A DNA stretch of 37,626 bases from ATZT02 sp964639395 (GCA_964639395.1 CAZXCT010000004.1:1-37626); one strand, 5' to 3'. Counted from the stretch's first letter, positions 8,337 to 16,993 are shown. Numbers and translations are program-made. The notes: generated by a model from the letters alone, not told the origin.

Positions 8337-9148
8337 TAAAACCTGCGGTAACAATCTCTAATTAAACTAGAAAATTCTTCAAAAACTACGGCGTTAGATG
8401 CAATAGCTAAATCCTGATTTAAATCTGATCCAGGTAAACCGCCCGTTTTACCACCCGCTTCTTGTACGAAAAGTGCACCGGCAGTGTAATCCCACGGATG
8501 CAGTCCTGTTTCAAAATAGGCATCAACTCTGCCGAGCCCAACCATGCATAGGTCAATCGCAGCAGAACCATCTCGTCGAAAATCTCTTACTTTATCTGAT
8601 ATTTCGTGAATGACGGCAGAATGTTTTTTTCTTTTTTCACTCTCATACGAAAACCCGGTAGCTACGAGCGTGTGCGCCAAACTAGTGCCTCGAGTGATTT
8701 CAACTTTAGTTTTACCTTCTTTGTTTATTAAAAATGCACCTTGGTTTTTTATAGCTAAGTAGGTTTCCCCTAATAATGGTGCATGTACCACCCCTACCTG
8801 CGTAACGGATTGCACCTGAACTCCAATTGATACTGACCAAATTGGATGCTTATGTAGATAGTTGACGGTTCCATCTATTGGATCAACAATCCATTTCACT
8901 TGGGTGGGATTTGGCGAATTATTGACGGTGCCCTCCTCGCCTAAAAAAATGTCATCTGGGCGCTGAGAAATTATTCGCGAGATTATGTGAGCTTCTGCTG
9001 CTTTATCCATGGCAGTTACTACATCGGTATCAGAAGTTTTTGTATCTACCTGCATCTGATCCGGACGCTCATCAATTAAGAGCCGCCCAGTGCTGTGCGC
9101 AATATCTAATGCCAGCTTGGCCAATTGCTCAACTAGATTTGTCTCCAT
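8333..9148 (-). CDS. Inositol monophosphatase family protein (SuhB-like)
   Basis: Mg2+-dependent phosphatase of the inositol-1-phosphatase / SuhB family, 271 residues. The metal-binding motifs are present: GEEG at about 71-74, WIVDPIDGTVNYLH at about 86-99, and LHPWDYTAGALFVQEAGG near 217-234. The spacing is normal for the family. Substrates in actinobacteria include inositol, histidinol and fructose-bisphosphate phosphates, and the sequence alone does not choose between them. The ATG at 9148 has no ribosome site; TACCCT (possible -10, 9157-9162) eight bases upstream suggests a leaderless message. It is divergent from the MFS gene. Confidence 0.88.
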   Translation of the reverse strand: METNLVEQLAKLALDIAHSTGRLLIDERPDQMQVDTKTSDTDVVTAMDKAAEAHIISRIISQRPDDIFLGEEGTVNNSPNPTQVKWIVDPIDGTVNYLHKHPIWSVSIGVQVQSVTQVGVVHAPLLGETYLAIKNQGAFLINKEGKTKVEITRGTSLAHTLVATGFSYESEKRKKHSAVIHEISDKVRDFRRDGSAAIDLCMVGLGRVDAYFETGLHPWDYTAGALFVQEAGGKTGGLPGSDLNQDLAIASNAVVFEEFSSLIRDCYRRFY

Positions 9149-9156
9149 CGGTATCT

Positions 9157-9183
9157 AGGGTACTTGCAGGCTAGCCGTAGCAT
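9157..9183. promoter_or_regulatory. Back-to-back leaderless promoter candidates
   Basis: In the 42-bp spacer, TACCCT on the minus strand (9157-9162) lies 8 bases before the inositol monophosphatase ATG. TAGCAT on the plus strand (9178-9183) lies 7 bases before the MFS GTG. Neither start has a Shine-Dalgarno sequence. Both hexamers fit the actinobacterial TANNNT -10, but no good -35 is seen. Confidence 0.4.
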
Positions 9184-9190
9184 CTGACTC

Positions 9191-10405
9191 GTGTTCAAAA
9201 CTTACAAAGCAATATTAAGCCTTCCTGGAAGTAAAGAGTTTTCTTTTGCCGGCTTGATTGCTCGCGCCCCAATGGCGATGTATGGATTAGCCGCCGTCTT
9301 ACTAGTTCAGTCGCGCACTGATAGTTACTTCTTAGCAGGTGTGGTTGCTGCCACGCTGTCGCTCGCTGCTGCAGTAGGAGCACCGATTTCGTCGAGATTT
9401 GCTGACAAATTAGGCCAGCATCGCGTCATACCCATTATTTTAACGGTTCACTCTTTAAGTCTCAGCGCTTTAATCGGCACGGTTTTGCTTGATGCGAATT
9501 TTTCTTTGGTTGTAATCGCTGCTGTCTTCTCGGGTTTGGCGATGCCGAGTATTGGCCCGATGGTGCGGGCACGCTGGATGTTTATTACTAAGACCGATCG
9601 ACAATTAAATACTGCATTTGCTTTTGAAAGTGTGGTGGATGAAATAATTTTTGTATTAGCGCCACCGATTGTCACTGTTTTATGTGTTTCTTTTTTTGAT
9701 GCCTCTGGACTAATTTTAGCAATTGGATTAGTAACATCTGGCAGCATTTGGTTTACTACGCAAAGAGCCACTGAGCCACCACCGCTAGCAAAAGGTTACA
9801 AACGAAGTAAGCCAGCAATTTTTGTTCCAGGAATGATAAGCGTATTTCTAATTTTCATGCTGTTTGGTGGTGTATGGGGAGCAGCTGAAATTGTGGTTGT
9901 GGCCTTTTCGCAAGATTTAGGAAACAAAAACTTAGCTGGGGCGTTAATCGCAGTTTGGTCATTTGGCTCGTTGGTGGCCGGAGTAATTTTCGGTACGGCT
10001 AACTTCACTGGGTCTATTTCGCTGAGATTCACCTTAACTATGTTTTTCTTCGCACTCTCACTCTCGCTGCTACCTTTTATAAAATCTTTCGAGGTTATGT
10101 TCCCGGTGCTACTGATCGCTGGCTTAGCAATTAGCCCCGCTTTGATCACCGGCTACACATTGGTGGGCAGATTAGTCAATAGAGACCAATTGACAGAGGG
10201 TTTGGCGTGGGCCAACACCGGCTCGGGATTAGGACTGTCACTATCCGCTCCTTTTGCTGGATGGGTAATTGACGAAATTAATGCTTCAGCTGCTTTTTGG
10301 GTGGTGTCACTATCGGGACTGGTGGGATTTTTGTTAACTGTGATTTCACTCCCCTGGTTAAGGCGCGCCGACTTGGCAGCAAGCAATGTAACCCAACTTT
10401 CTTAA
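9191..10405 (+). CDS. Major facilitator superfamily transporter
   Basis: 404-residue polytopic membrane protein with about twelve hydrophobic segments and the MFS duplication. The loop 2-3 signature is recognisable as SRFADKLGQHRVIP (about 67-80). The second half opens after a polar linker (about 196-212). It resembles the uncharacterised actinobacterial drug/solute exporters of the MFS, and no substrate can be read from the sequence. The GTG start at 9191 has no ribosome site and lies 7 bases after TAGCAT, consistent with a leaderless transcript. sepH follows on the same strand after 48 bp. Confidence 0.85.
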   Translation: MFKTYKAILSLPGSKEFSFAGLIARAPMAMYGLAAVLLVQSRTDSYFLAGVVAATLSLAAAVGAPISSRFADKLGQHRVIPIILTVHSLSLSALIGTVLLDANFSLVVIAAVFSGLAMPSIGPMVRARWMFITKTDRQLNTAFAFESVVDEIIFVLAPPIVTVLCVSFFDASGLILAIGLVTSGSIWFTTQRATEPPPLAKGYKRSKPAIFVPGMISVFLIFMLFGGVWGAAEIVVVAFSQDLGNKNLAGALIAVWSFGSLVAGVIFGTANFTGSISLRFTLTMFFFALSLSLLPFIKSFEVMFPVLLIAGLAISPALITGYTLVGRLVNRDQLTEGLAWANTGSGLGLSLSAPFAGWVIDEINASAAFWVVSLSGLVGFLLTVISLPWLRRADLAASNVTQLS

Positions 10406-10453
10406 TTAATTGTCTAAAGTTGGCATAAGTAATAATTGAAAAAGGAGTTATTG

Positions 10454-11341
10454 GTGCGCGCCTTGAGATTTACCAAATTAAGCGATGAGGGCTCCTTTTT
10501 ACACCTAAGGGATTCTGAAGGTATTGAATACCAATTAGAAATTCATGAAGAAATTCGCGATGCAGTTCGCCAATGGCGCGAACGACCAAAACCAAACGAT
10601 CAAGATTTAAATCAAGAACTTTCTGTTGCAGAGATACAGTCACGAATTAGATCTGGTGTCACTTCAGAAGATTTGGCTGCCGCTACTGGCATGGAATTAT
10701 CTCGCATCAGAAAATACGAACAGCCAGTTTTACAAGAGCGATATTTTATTGCAGAGAAAGCACAGACCACAGAAATTCGTCGTGCGCGCGGAAGTGCAAT
10801 GTTTAAAGAAATTGTTTTAGCCCGAGTGGCAGCTGGTGGCGGAAACCCCACAACAATGCGTTGGGATGCCTGGCGGCGAGAAGACGGTCGTTGGAATGTT
10901 GCCTTAGCTTTTATCGGAAAGAAAGGCGAAAACGAAGCCCACTGGATATTTGATTCAGCTGTATCAACCATTGCACCCCTCAATGATGTTGCGCGGTGGT
11001 TGTTAGATACTCCGGAAGAAATTGAAAGTGAGCCAACCCCAGCACCTCGCTTAGTTTCAGTTCCGCAAATATCAAAAGAAGAGTCTGAAATACCACTTTG
11101 GGTGAGCCCACAAGCGCAAGTAGATCCGCGCGAAAAAACTATGCCGCTACCTAAGCCAGATTTAACATCCACCTCAATGTTTGCTCCAACCGCAGAAATT
11201 CCAGTGACACAAGTGAAGCCAGAAGTTATTGAAACTGCAGCTGAAGTAGTTGAAGAAAAACCTGTTATTAAACCTAAACGAGCCTCGGTTCCTAGTTGGG
11301 ACGAGATTTTATTTGGGTCTGGTTCAAAAACAAACGAATAG
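10454..11341 (+). CDS. sepH: Septation protein SepH (DUF3071)
   Basis: Actinobacterial division protein; in Streptomyces SepH binds and stimulates assembly of FtsZ. The N-terminal DUF3071 region (about 1-75) is followed by a helix-turn-helix near 65-90 (VTSEDLAAATGMELSRIRKYE). A linker rich in Pro, Glu and Ser leads to a short conserved C-terminal end (SVPSWDEILFG). The GTG at 10454 is chosen because AAAGGAG (10441-10447) is six bases upstream and the protein then begins RALRFTKLSDEG, as relatives do. The open frame extends to a TTG at 10436, but that would place the ribosome site inside the gene. The product has 295 residues. parC begins 11 bp downstream. Confidence 0.92.
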   Translation: MRALRFTKLSDEGSFLHLRDSEGIEYQLEIHEEIRDAVRQWRERPKPNDQDLNQELSVAEIQSRIRSGVTSEDLAAATGMELSRIRKYEQPVLQERYFIAEKAQTTEIRRARGSAMFKEIVLARVAAGGGNPTTMRWDAWRREDGRWNVALAFIGKKGENEAHWIFDSAVSTIAPLNDVARWLLDTPEEIESEPTPAPRLVSVPQISKEESEIPLWVSPQAQVDPREKTMPLPKPDLTSTSMFAPTAEIPVTQVKPEVIETAAEVVEEKPVIKPKRASVPSWDEILFGSGSKTNE

Positions 11342-11352
11342 GCTTAAATTAA

Positions 11353-12855
11353 TTGTCCCCAAAGAAAGCATCTGATAGCGCAATTATTGAGCGCATAATT
11401 GATATTGACGTATCAGATGAGATGCGCGGATCTTTCTTGGAATACGCCTATTCAGTGATTTATGCCCGCGCCTTACCGGATGCGCGCGATGGATTAAAAC
11501 CAGTACAGCGTCGAATCTTGTTTCAAATGAATGAAATGGGTTTACGACCAGATAAAGGGCATGTTAAAAGTGCGCGCGTTGTTGGTGAGGTCATGGGTAA
11601 ATTACATCCCCACGGCGACAGCGCGATCTATGACGCGTTGGTAAGAATGGCGCAGCCGTTTTCACTTAGATTGCCGCTTATTGACGGGCAAGGAAACTTT
11701 GGGTCTTTAGATGATGGCCCAGCCGCAATGCGCTACACCGAATGTCGCTTGACTGCCGCTGCCCTCAGTATGACGCAATCGTTAGATGAAGATGTTATCG
11801 ATTTTCGTGCCAATTACGATGGCCGCGAAGTAGAGCCAAGCGTTTTACCAGCAGCGTTTCCTAATCTTTTAGTCAACGGCGCAAGTGGAATTGCCGTTGG
11901 TATGGCAACAAATATGCCCCCACATAATTTAGGTGAAGTTATTAGCGCGCTTCGCTATTACATAGAAAATCCAAAAGCGACGCTTGACGATCTGATAAAA
12001 CATATTCCTGGCCCAGACTTGCCAAGCGGTGGCGAGATTCTTGATTTAGCGAACATCCGTGAGGCGTATTTAAGTGGTCGTGGAACATTTAAGATGCGGG
12101 CAAAAGCCACAATTGAATCTGTCTCGCCAAGAAAAAAGGGAATCGTAATTACAGAGTTACCTTTTAACGTTGGCGCTGAGAGAATTATTGATCGAATAAA
12201 GTCTTTAGTCGAGTCGAAAAAACTCAAGGGAATTTCACGCGTAATTGATCTAACTGATGGTGAAAAGGGTTTGCAGTTAGTAATCGAGGTTAAGTCAAGC
12301 CATGAACCAGAAGAATTATTAGCAGACCTTTACAAATTAACGCCGATGGAAGAATCTTTTTCAATAAATTCGGTTGCGCTGGTAGAGGGTAGGCCAAGAA
12401 CGTTAGGCCTGGCAGAGCTTTTACAAGTTTATTTAAAACACCGCTTGGCTGTTGTCACCCGTCGTAGCGAATACAGACTTAAGAAAGCTAAAGATCGACT
12501 TCATTTAATCGAAGGGTTATTGCTAGCAATAATTGATATAGACAAAATAATTAAAATAATTCGATCAAGTGAAGACACCGCGGTAGCAAAAGAAAAATTG
12601 ATGAAGACCTTCAAACTAAGCGAATTGCAAGCAAACTACATTCTAGAAATGCCTTTAAGGCGGCTTACTAAAACTTCAAAAATAGAGCTAGAGACAGAGC
12701 AGAACGAACTAAGTGAAACAGTCTCACACTTACAATCTATCTTGGCAAGTGATAAAAAATTGAAGAAGATTGTTTCAGATGAACTTGCCGAAATATCTGA
12801 AAAGTTTGCAACCGCCCGGCGAACTACTTTAATTGCTGATGAACCACTCGCCTAA
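11353..12855 (+). CDS. parC: DNA topoisomerase IV subunit A, catalytic core only (no C-terminal beta-propeller)
   Basis: Type IIA topoisomerase subunit that cuts and rejoins DNA. The breakage-reunion domain is intact: HPHGDSAIYD (85-94, quinolone-determining region) and catalytic Y128 in AAMRYTECRL. The tower and coiled-coil C-gate follow (LTPMEESFSINSVALVEG, RLHLIEGLLLAI, LPLRRLT-like MPLRRLTKT). It matches Streptomyces ParC more closely than GyrA. It stops at residue 500, just after the coiled coil (ATARRTTLIADEPLA), whereas relatives continue some 300 residues as a DNA-wrapping propeller. No remnant of the propeller follows in any frame, because an intact MoaB gene overlaps the end. The start is TTG with a weak ribosome site; the partner parE is not in the window. 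Confidence 0.9.
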   Translation: MSPKKASDSAIIERIIDIDVSDEMRGSFLEYAYSVIYARALPDARDGLKPVQRRILFQMNEMGLRPDKGHVKSARVVGEVMGKLHPHGDSAIYDALVRMAQPFSLRLPLIDGQGNFGSLDDGPAAMRYTECRLTAAALSMTQSLDEDVIDFRANYDGREVEPSVLPAAFPNLLVNGASGIAVGMATNMPPHNLGEVISALRYYIENPKATLDDLIKHIPGPDLPSGGEILDLANIREAYLSGRGTFKMRAKATIESVSPRKKGIVITELPFNVGAERIIDRIKSLVESKKLKGISRVIDLTDGEKGLQLVIEVKSSHEPEELLADLYKLTPMEESFSINSVALVEGRPRTLGLAELLQVYLKHRLAVVTRRSEYRLKKAKDRLHLIEGLLLAIIDIDKIIKIIRSSEDTAVAKEKLMKTFKLSELQANYILEMPLRRLTKTSKIELETEQNELSETVSHLQSILASDKKLKKIVSDELAEISEKFATARRTTLIADEPLA

Positions 12856-13339
12856 ATTTCGTGCCAAAGTAATTACTGTCTCAACCAGAGCTGCTGCGGG
12901 CACCTACTCAGATCTTTCTGGTCCGCTAATTGTAAAGGCGCTTACAGAATTAGGGATTAAATGTGACCAACCGCTAGTTATGGCTGATGGTCCACTAATT
13001 GAAAGTGAATTACGTAACGCAGTGGATGAAAATTTTGATTTAATAATTACTACTGGTGGCACCGGCCACTCCCCCACTGATGTAACCCCACAAATGACTA
13101 AAAAAGTAATTGACCGAGAATCACCTGGAATCTGTGAAGCAATCCGAGCCTTTGGCCTTGCAAAGCAAGTTTTTACCAGCGCCTTATCAAGGGCGATTGC
13201 CGGAGTTAGCGGCAATTCACTCATAATCAACTTGCCTGGCTCGCCAGCTGGAGTGAAGGACGCGCTAATCGTTTTAGACGGATTTTTACTTCATGCACTC
13301 GAGCAATTAAGCGGCGAAGATCACCGGCCTGCCTCATAA
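12839..13339 (+). CDS. MoaB/Mog family molybdopterin-binding protein
   Basis: Protein of the MoaB/MogA fold, which adenylates molybdopterin during molybdenum cofactor synthesis; related domains also serve other roles. 166 residues from ATG 12839. TTGGTGHSPTDVTPQ (71-85) holds the conserved GGTG and Asp of the active site, and LSRAIAGVSGNSLIINLPGSP closes the fold. The gene overlaps the end of parC by 17 bases in another frame and lacks its own ribosome site, so translation is probably coupled to parC. No other molybdenum-cofactor genes are in view, so the pathway role is unproven. The upstream in-frame TTG (12833) is a less likely start. Confidence 0.85.
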   Translation: MNHSPKFRAKVITVSTRAAAGTYSDLSGPLIVKALTELGIKCDQPLVMADGPLIESELRNAVDENFDLIITTGGTGHSPTDVTPQMTKKVIDRESPGICEAIRAFGLAKQVFTSALSRAIAGVSGNSLIINLPGSPAGVKDALIVLDGFLLHALEQLSGEDHRPAS

Positions 13340-13389
13340 CTAGTTAGCAAATAGTACGGGATAATTATCTCATAGCCTGAGGGGTCTAA

Positions 13390-14211
13390 ATGTCTAAATT
13401 TAAATTACTTACACTTTCATTTTTGGTTTCATTTTTTCTAATTAGTTGTTCTGGTTCGGGAACAGACGAGTTTAGTTCAGTTGCACCGGATATGGCAGTT
13501 TCAGAATCGCTTGCTATCGGCAAAACAGATATTGGCATATCAGATCGTCAAGTAATTGAATCTGGCTCGCTCACCCTAAGAGTTGATGAAATTGAAGAAA
13601 GTGTCGTTGAGGTAATCGCGGTTATTGAAAATTTTGATGGACGAATAGATGATCAATCTCAATACACCGACCCAACGCAGCAAAAAGTGACCAGCGCCTA
13701 TCTATTAGTACGGGTACCGGCAAATAATTATGACAGCTTTCTAGATGAAGTAAGCAAATTAGGAAACGTTGAAGCACTTAACACTTCGCGCACTGATGTC
13801 ACAATGCAATCCTCTGATTTAGAGGCGCGTATTGATTCTCTAGAAAATTCAGTAAATCGCCTAGCAGAATTAGTCGAGCAAGCAACCAATGTCTCAGACT
13901 TAATAGCAGCCGAAAGTGCCTTAGCGGAACGACAAGCCGAATTAAATGGACTGATCGCTCAACAAAAGTACCTTGCAGACCAGGTAGACATGGCGTCTAT
14001 CTATATAAACTTATTGCGAAAAGATGCGCTTGATGCCGTTCAGCCAATCGGCTTTTGGGCAGGGCTACAAAAAGGCTTTCAGAGTGTGCTGAGCACCTTG
14101 GGCAATAGCACCACATTTCTAGGCTTAGCGCTGCCTTGGGTGTCACTTGTTTTGGCACTTCTTGTTTTTGTCCGCTTGCTTCGATTCGCTATCAAAAAGT
14201 TCAAAAATTAA
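13390..14211 (+). CDS. DUF4349 family lipoprotein
   Basis: Predicted membrane-anchored lipoprotein of 273 residues. The signal peptide ends in the lipobox LISC with the lipidated cysteine at residue 20. An extracytoplasmic domain (about 50-130, with RQVIESGSLTLRVDEIE and AYLLVRVPANNYD) is typical of DUF4349. A long coiled coil follows (about 135-200, LEARIDSLENSVNRLAELV onwards). A C-terminal membrane helix (about 240-262) with a basic tail completes it. GAGGGG lies about five bases before the ATG. The family has no defined function. It is tethered at both ends, with the coiled coil outside the membrane. Confidence 0.88.
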   Translation: MSKFKLLTLSFLVSFFLISCSGSGTDEFSSVAPDMAVSESLAIGKTDIGISDRQVIESGSLTLRVDEIEESVVEVIAVIENFDGRIDDQSQYTDPTQQKVTSAYLLVRVPANNYDSFLDEVSKLGNVEALNTSRTDVTMQSSDLEARIDSLENSVNRLAELVEQATNVSDLIAAESALAERQAELNGLIAQQKYLADQVDMASIYINLLRKDALDAVQPIGFWAGLQKGFQSVLSTLGNSTTFLGLALPWVSLVLALLVFVRLLRFAIKKFKN

Positions 14212-14220
14212 GTAAAAAAT

Positions 14221-14252
14221 CCACCTGCCGCTCGCCCCAGCGGCTGGGTAGG
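14221..14252 (+). terminator. Hairpin after the DUF4349 gene, possible terminator
   Basis: GCCGCT / AGCGGC (14227-14232 and 14239-14244) form a perfect 6-bp stem around CGCCCC. Outer CC/GG pairs extend it with mismatches. It lies 9 bp after the DUF4349 stop and before the msiK gene. There is no T-run, so termination is plausible but not shown; it could also be part of the msiK leader. Confidence 0.4.
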
Positions 14253-14303
14253 TACTAAGTTAAGTCGAAACCGGTAGGACACTTACCTGAACAGGAGTTT
14301 GCC

Positions 14304-15365
14304 GTGACTGAAGTACGTTTCGAAAATGCAACGCGCATTTATGACAAGACCCACGCCCCCGCAGTAGACAAGTTAAATATGACTGTCAACTCAGGGGAAT
14401 TTTTAGTGCTAGTGGGGCCATCTGGTTGTGGAAAATCAACCACACTTCGCATGTTGGCAGGACTAGAGCCAACAAATGCTGGTGCTATTCATATTGGTGG
14501 GCAAGATGTAACCGATGTTGCACCTAAAGATAGGGACGTAGCAATGGTGTTTCAAAACTATGCGCTATATCCACACATGACAGTTGGCGAAAACATGGCT
14601 TTCGCGCTAACTATTCAAAAAATGAATAAAAGCGAAATTCAAACCCGTGTAAATGAAGCTGCTCGACTATTAGATCTTGAACAATATCTAGATAGAAAGC
14701 CAAAGGCGCTCTCTGGCGGTCAACGTCAGCGTGTAGCAATGGGTCGTGCAATCGTACGTAACCCACAGGTTTTCTTGATGGACGAACCACTCTCAAACCT
14801 GGATGCAAAACTGCGTGTACAAACTCGTACACAAATCGCAGCACTACAAAAAAGGTTAGCTACAACAACCGTATATGTAACTCACGATCAAGTTGAAGCA
14901 ATGACCATGGGTGACCGCGTAGCAGTTCTAAAAGATGGTCTACTGCAACAAGTGGACACTCCTCGTGCACTCTATGAAACTCCAAAGAATGCATTTGTGG
15001 CCGGCTTTATCGGCTCTCCTGCAATGAATCTATTCACACAAGATTTATCTGAATCTGGAACAAAGTTAGGTGACTTTGATGTACAGGTTTCAAGAGAAGC
15101 CCGAAATGCAACCAATAATCAAATCATTGTTGGTGTGCGTCCCGAAGAATTCGAAATTGGCGATGGAGGAGTTCCGTTCACCGTTAGCTTAATTGAAGAA
15201 TTAGGTGCTGATGCCTTCATTTACGGAAAGATCGATGGCTCAGATACTGACATCGTGACTCGAGTAAAAGGAAACGATCGCTACCGCCCCGGAACCCAGT
15301 TAAGAGCAAAGCCTTCAAAAGTGCATTTGTTCTCTGCCACCGGAGATCAAGTAGCACTCGGTTAA
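14304..15365 (+). CDS. msiK: Sugar ABC transporter ATP-binding protein, MsiK/UgpC type
   Basis: Cytoplasmic ATPase that energises carbohydrate ABC importers; in Streptomyces one MsiK serves many sugar permeases. 353 residues. Walker A GPSGCGKST is at 38-46, the Q-loop VFQNYALYPHMT at 82-93, LSGGQRQRVAMGRA at 136-149, Walker B VFLMDEP at 156-162, and the switch H194 in YVTHDQVEAM. TOBE/MalK-type regulatory repeats fill 240-353. No binding protein or permease gene is nearby, as expected for a shared ATPase. The start is GTG with AGGAG eight bases upstream. Arginine codons are strongly CGT, unlike neighbouring genes, which suggests high expression. A hairpin lies in the upstream spacer. Confidence 0.9.
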   Translation: MTEVRFENATRIYDKTHAPAVDKLNMTVNSGEFLVLVGPSGCGKSTTLRMLAGLEPTNAGAIHIGGQDVTDVAPKDRDVAMVFQNYALYPHMTVGENMAFALTIQKMNKSEIQTRVNEAARLLDLEQYLDRKPKALSGGQRQRVAMGRAIVRNPQVFLMDEPLSNLDAKLRVQTRTQIAALQKRLATTTVYVTHDQVEAMTMGDRVAVLKDGLLQQVDTPRALYETPKNAFVAGFIGSPAMNLFTQDLSESGTKLGDFDVQVSREARNATNNQIIVGVRPEEFEIGDGGVPFTVSLIEELGADAFIYGKIDGSDTDIVTRVKGNDRYRPGTQLRAKPSKVHLFSATGDQVALG

Positions 15366-15380
15366 TTCCACCAATTCAAA

Positions 15381-16322
15381 GTGCAGAACGCTTGTTTAGT
15401 AATTGGTGAAGCATTAGTCGATGACGTAATTGAACTAAACGGACGGCAAGAGCGAATATTTGGCGGTAGTCCCGCTAATACCGCCCTTGCCGTTTCTCGT
15501 TTAGGTCTAAAGAGTTATTTCAAGGCCAGAATTTCAAAGGATTCTACTGGCCAACAAATTAAAGATTACTTAACCAAAGCGGCAGTCGACCTCTCTACCG
15601 CGATTGAAACAGATGATAAAGCTCTAGTAATTAAGGCATTAATCCAAGCGGATGGCTCGGCGCAATACTCTGCAGACCTCTCAGGCTGCGCGGATTTTGG
15701 TTGGCAAGAATACGAACTCTCGCTCGAGATCCCATCTGAAGTAGCGGTGGTGCATTTAGGTTCACTCACTGCTGCCACTATGCCCGGGGCGGCGGCAGTA
15801 GAGCAGTGGATAAAAGAAATAAAATTAAAACAATTAGCTGCGATAAGTTTTGATCCAAATATTCGCCCTAACCTTGTGCAGGATGCGCCGCGCTTGCGGC
15901 AAAGAATTGAATCAATCGCTTCGCTAAGTGATGTGGTCAAAGTCAGCCATGAAGATCTCTACTGGTTTAATCCTGATAAATCTCCAGAAGATATTGCAAT
16001 GCACTGGCTGGATTTGGGTGCAAAACTAGTAATAATTACCCAAGCAGAAAATGGCGCAATGTTAGTTAGTCCAAATTCAGCTCCCACGCATTATTCTGCG
16101 CTTTCAGTAAACCTAATCGACACAATTGGAGCCGGCGATACATTTGCGGCAGCTTTATTGACCCAACTAATCGAGGCAAAGTTAATTTCTAAAGTGGGAA
16201 TAGTTTCAGATATACCAATCTCTACCTGGGAGCAAATAATTAATAATTCACTTTCCGCTTCAGCCATAACTTGTTCGCGAAAGGGCGCCAACCCTCCATA
16301 TCGCAGCGAGCTTGACTGGTAA
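15381..16322 (+). CDS. PfkB family carbohydrate kinase (fructokinase-like)
   Basis: ATP-dependent sugar kinase of the ribokinase/PfkB superfamily, 313 residues. The N-terminal GGSPANTALAVSRLGL (28-43) is the sugar-binding PfkB signature. SFDPNIRPNL (157-166) is typical of fructokinases. The C-terminal signature DTIGAGDTFAAALL (247-260) carries the catalytic base D253 and the anion hole. It begins 15 bp after the msiK stop, so it is probably co-transcribed and would phosphorylate a sugar brought in by MsiK-driven importers. Fructose is the best guess; 2-keto-3-deoxygluconate or another sugar is possible. The GTG start has no evident ribosome site. Confidence 0.85.
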   Translation: MQNACLVIGEALVDDVIELNGRQERIFGGSPANTALAVSRLGLKSYFKARISKDSTGQQIKDYLTKAAVDLSTAIETDDKALVIKALIQADGSAQYSADLSGCADFGWQEYELSLEIPSEVAVVHLGSLTAATMPGAAAVEQWIKEIKLKQLAAISFDPNIRPNLVQDAPRLRQRIESIASLSDVVKVSHEDLYWFNPDKSPEDIAMHWLDLGAKLVIITQAENGAMLVSPNSAPTHYSALSVNLIDTIGAGDTFAAALLTQLIEAKLISKVGIVSDIPISTWEQIINNSLSASAITCSRKGANPPYRSELDW

Positions 16323-16372
16323 TTGGTAGTTGATTTACCGGGAGTCGACTAAGATATCCCCAAGGAGAAAAA

Positions 16373-16960
16373 ATGGTGAGTTTAGTTATGTCGTCAGTAA
16401 TAGTTGATCGCTGGTTTACTAAGTCAAAAACCGCAGCAGTGGTTGAGGTAGCCGCATTGGTTTCGTTAACCTCGCTAGCTGCGCAAGTAGCAATATATTT
16501 ACCCTTTACTCCTGTCCCACTAACACTTCAAACTTTTGTAATTTTGCTCGGTGCCGCTGCAGTAGGTGCGCAGCGCGCAGCAATCGCCCAGAGTGCTTAT
16601 TTAGCCTTGGCGATAGCGGGACTTCCGATTATGGCGGATGGCAAAGGTGGGCTCGAGGCAGTATATGGCGCTACTAGTGGTTACTTAGTTGGATTTATCT
16701 TTGCATCAATTGCAGTTGGATATTTGGCTAAGAATTTATCAACGAATAAATTTTTAAATGTATTTTTTGGTTATGTAGTCGGATCAATCACTATTTATAT
16801 TTTTGGTGTGATTGGGTTAATTATCTACGCAGAGATTTCTCTAATTTCAGCCTTAATGGTGGGGGTTGTTCCGTTTATTATTGGTGACATCGTCAAAGCA
16901 ATAGCAGCTGGAGTTCTGTTACCAAGTGCGTGGAAGTTAACCGACAAAAATCGAAAATAA
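16373..16960 (+). CDS. bioY: Biotin transporter BioY (ECF substrate-binding component)
   Basis: Membrane S-component that binds biotin for an energy-coupling-factor importer. 195 residues and about six membrane helices. The family motif PFTPVPLTLQTFVILLGAA (about 44-62) and the following AYLALAIAGLPIMADGKGGL are clear. AAGGAG lies six bases before the ATG at 16373. Neither BioM/BioN nor EcfA/EcfT is nearby, so it either works with a shared ECF module elsewhere or alone. No biotin-synthesis gene is in the window. A BioY gene is compatible with biotin auxotrophy, but that cannot be concluded here. Confidence 0.93.
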   Translation: MVSLVMSSVIVDRWFTKSKTAAVVEVAALVSLTSLAAQVAIYLPFTPVPLTLQTFVILLGAAAVGAQRAAIAQSAYLALAIAGLPIMADGKGGLEAVYGATSGYLVGFIFASIAVGYLAKNLSTNKFLNVFFGYVVGSITIYIFGVIGLIIYAEISLISALMVGVVPFIIGDIVKAIAAGVLLPSAWKLTDKNRK

Positions 16961-16993
16961 TCAAATTTTTATAGTTCTCACGCTAAGGGAATT

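Noticed and set aside
10436..10453. Longer sepH reading frame from TTG 10436
   Set aside because: The ribosome site AAAGGAG lies inside this extension and points to GTG 10454, where SepH relatives also begin.
10612..11172. Long antisense open frame inside sepH (186 codons), and similar ones inside ahcY, MFS and lpqB genes
   Set aside because: They are mirror frames of clearly coding genes, show no family resemblance and have Ser/Ile-rich compositions typical of shadow frames.
12833..12860. Frameshift as the cause of the short ParC
   Set aside because: The next frame encodes an intact MoaB/Mog protein straight away, and no propeller-like sequence was seen downstream in any frame.
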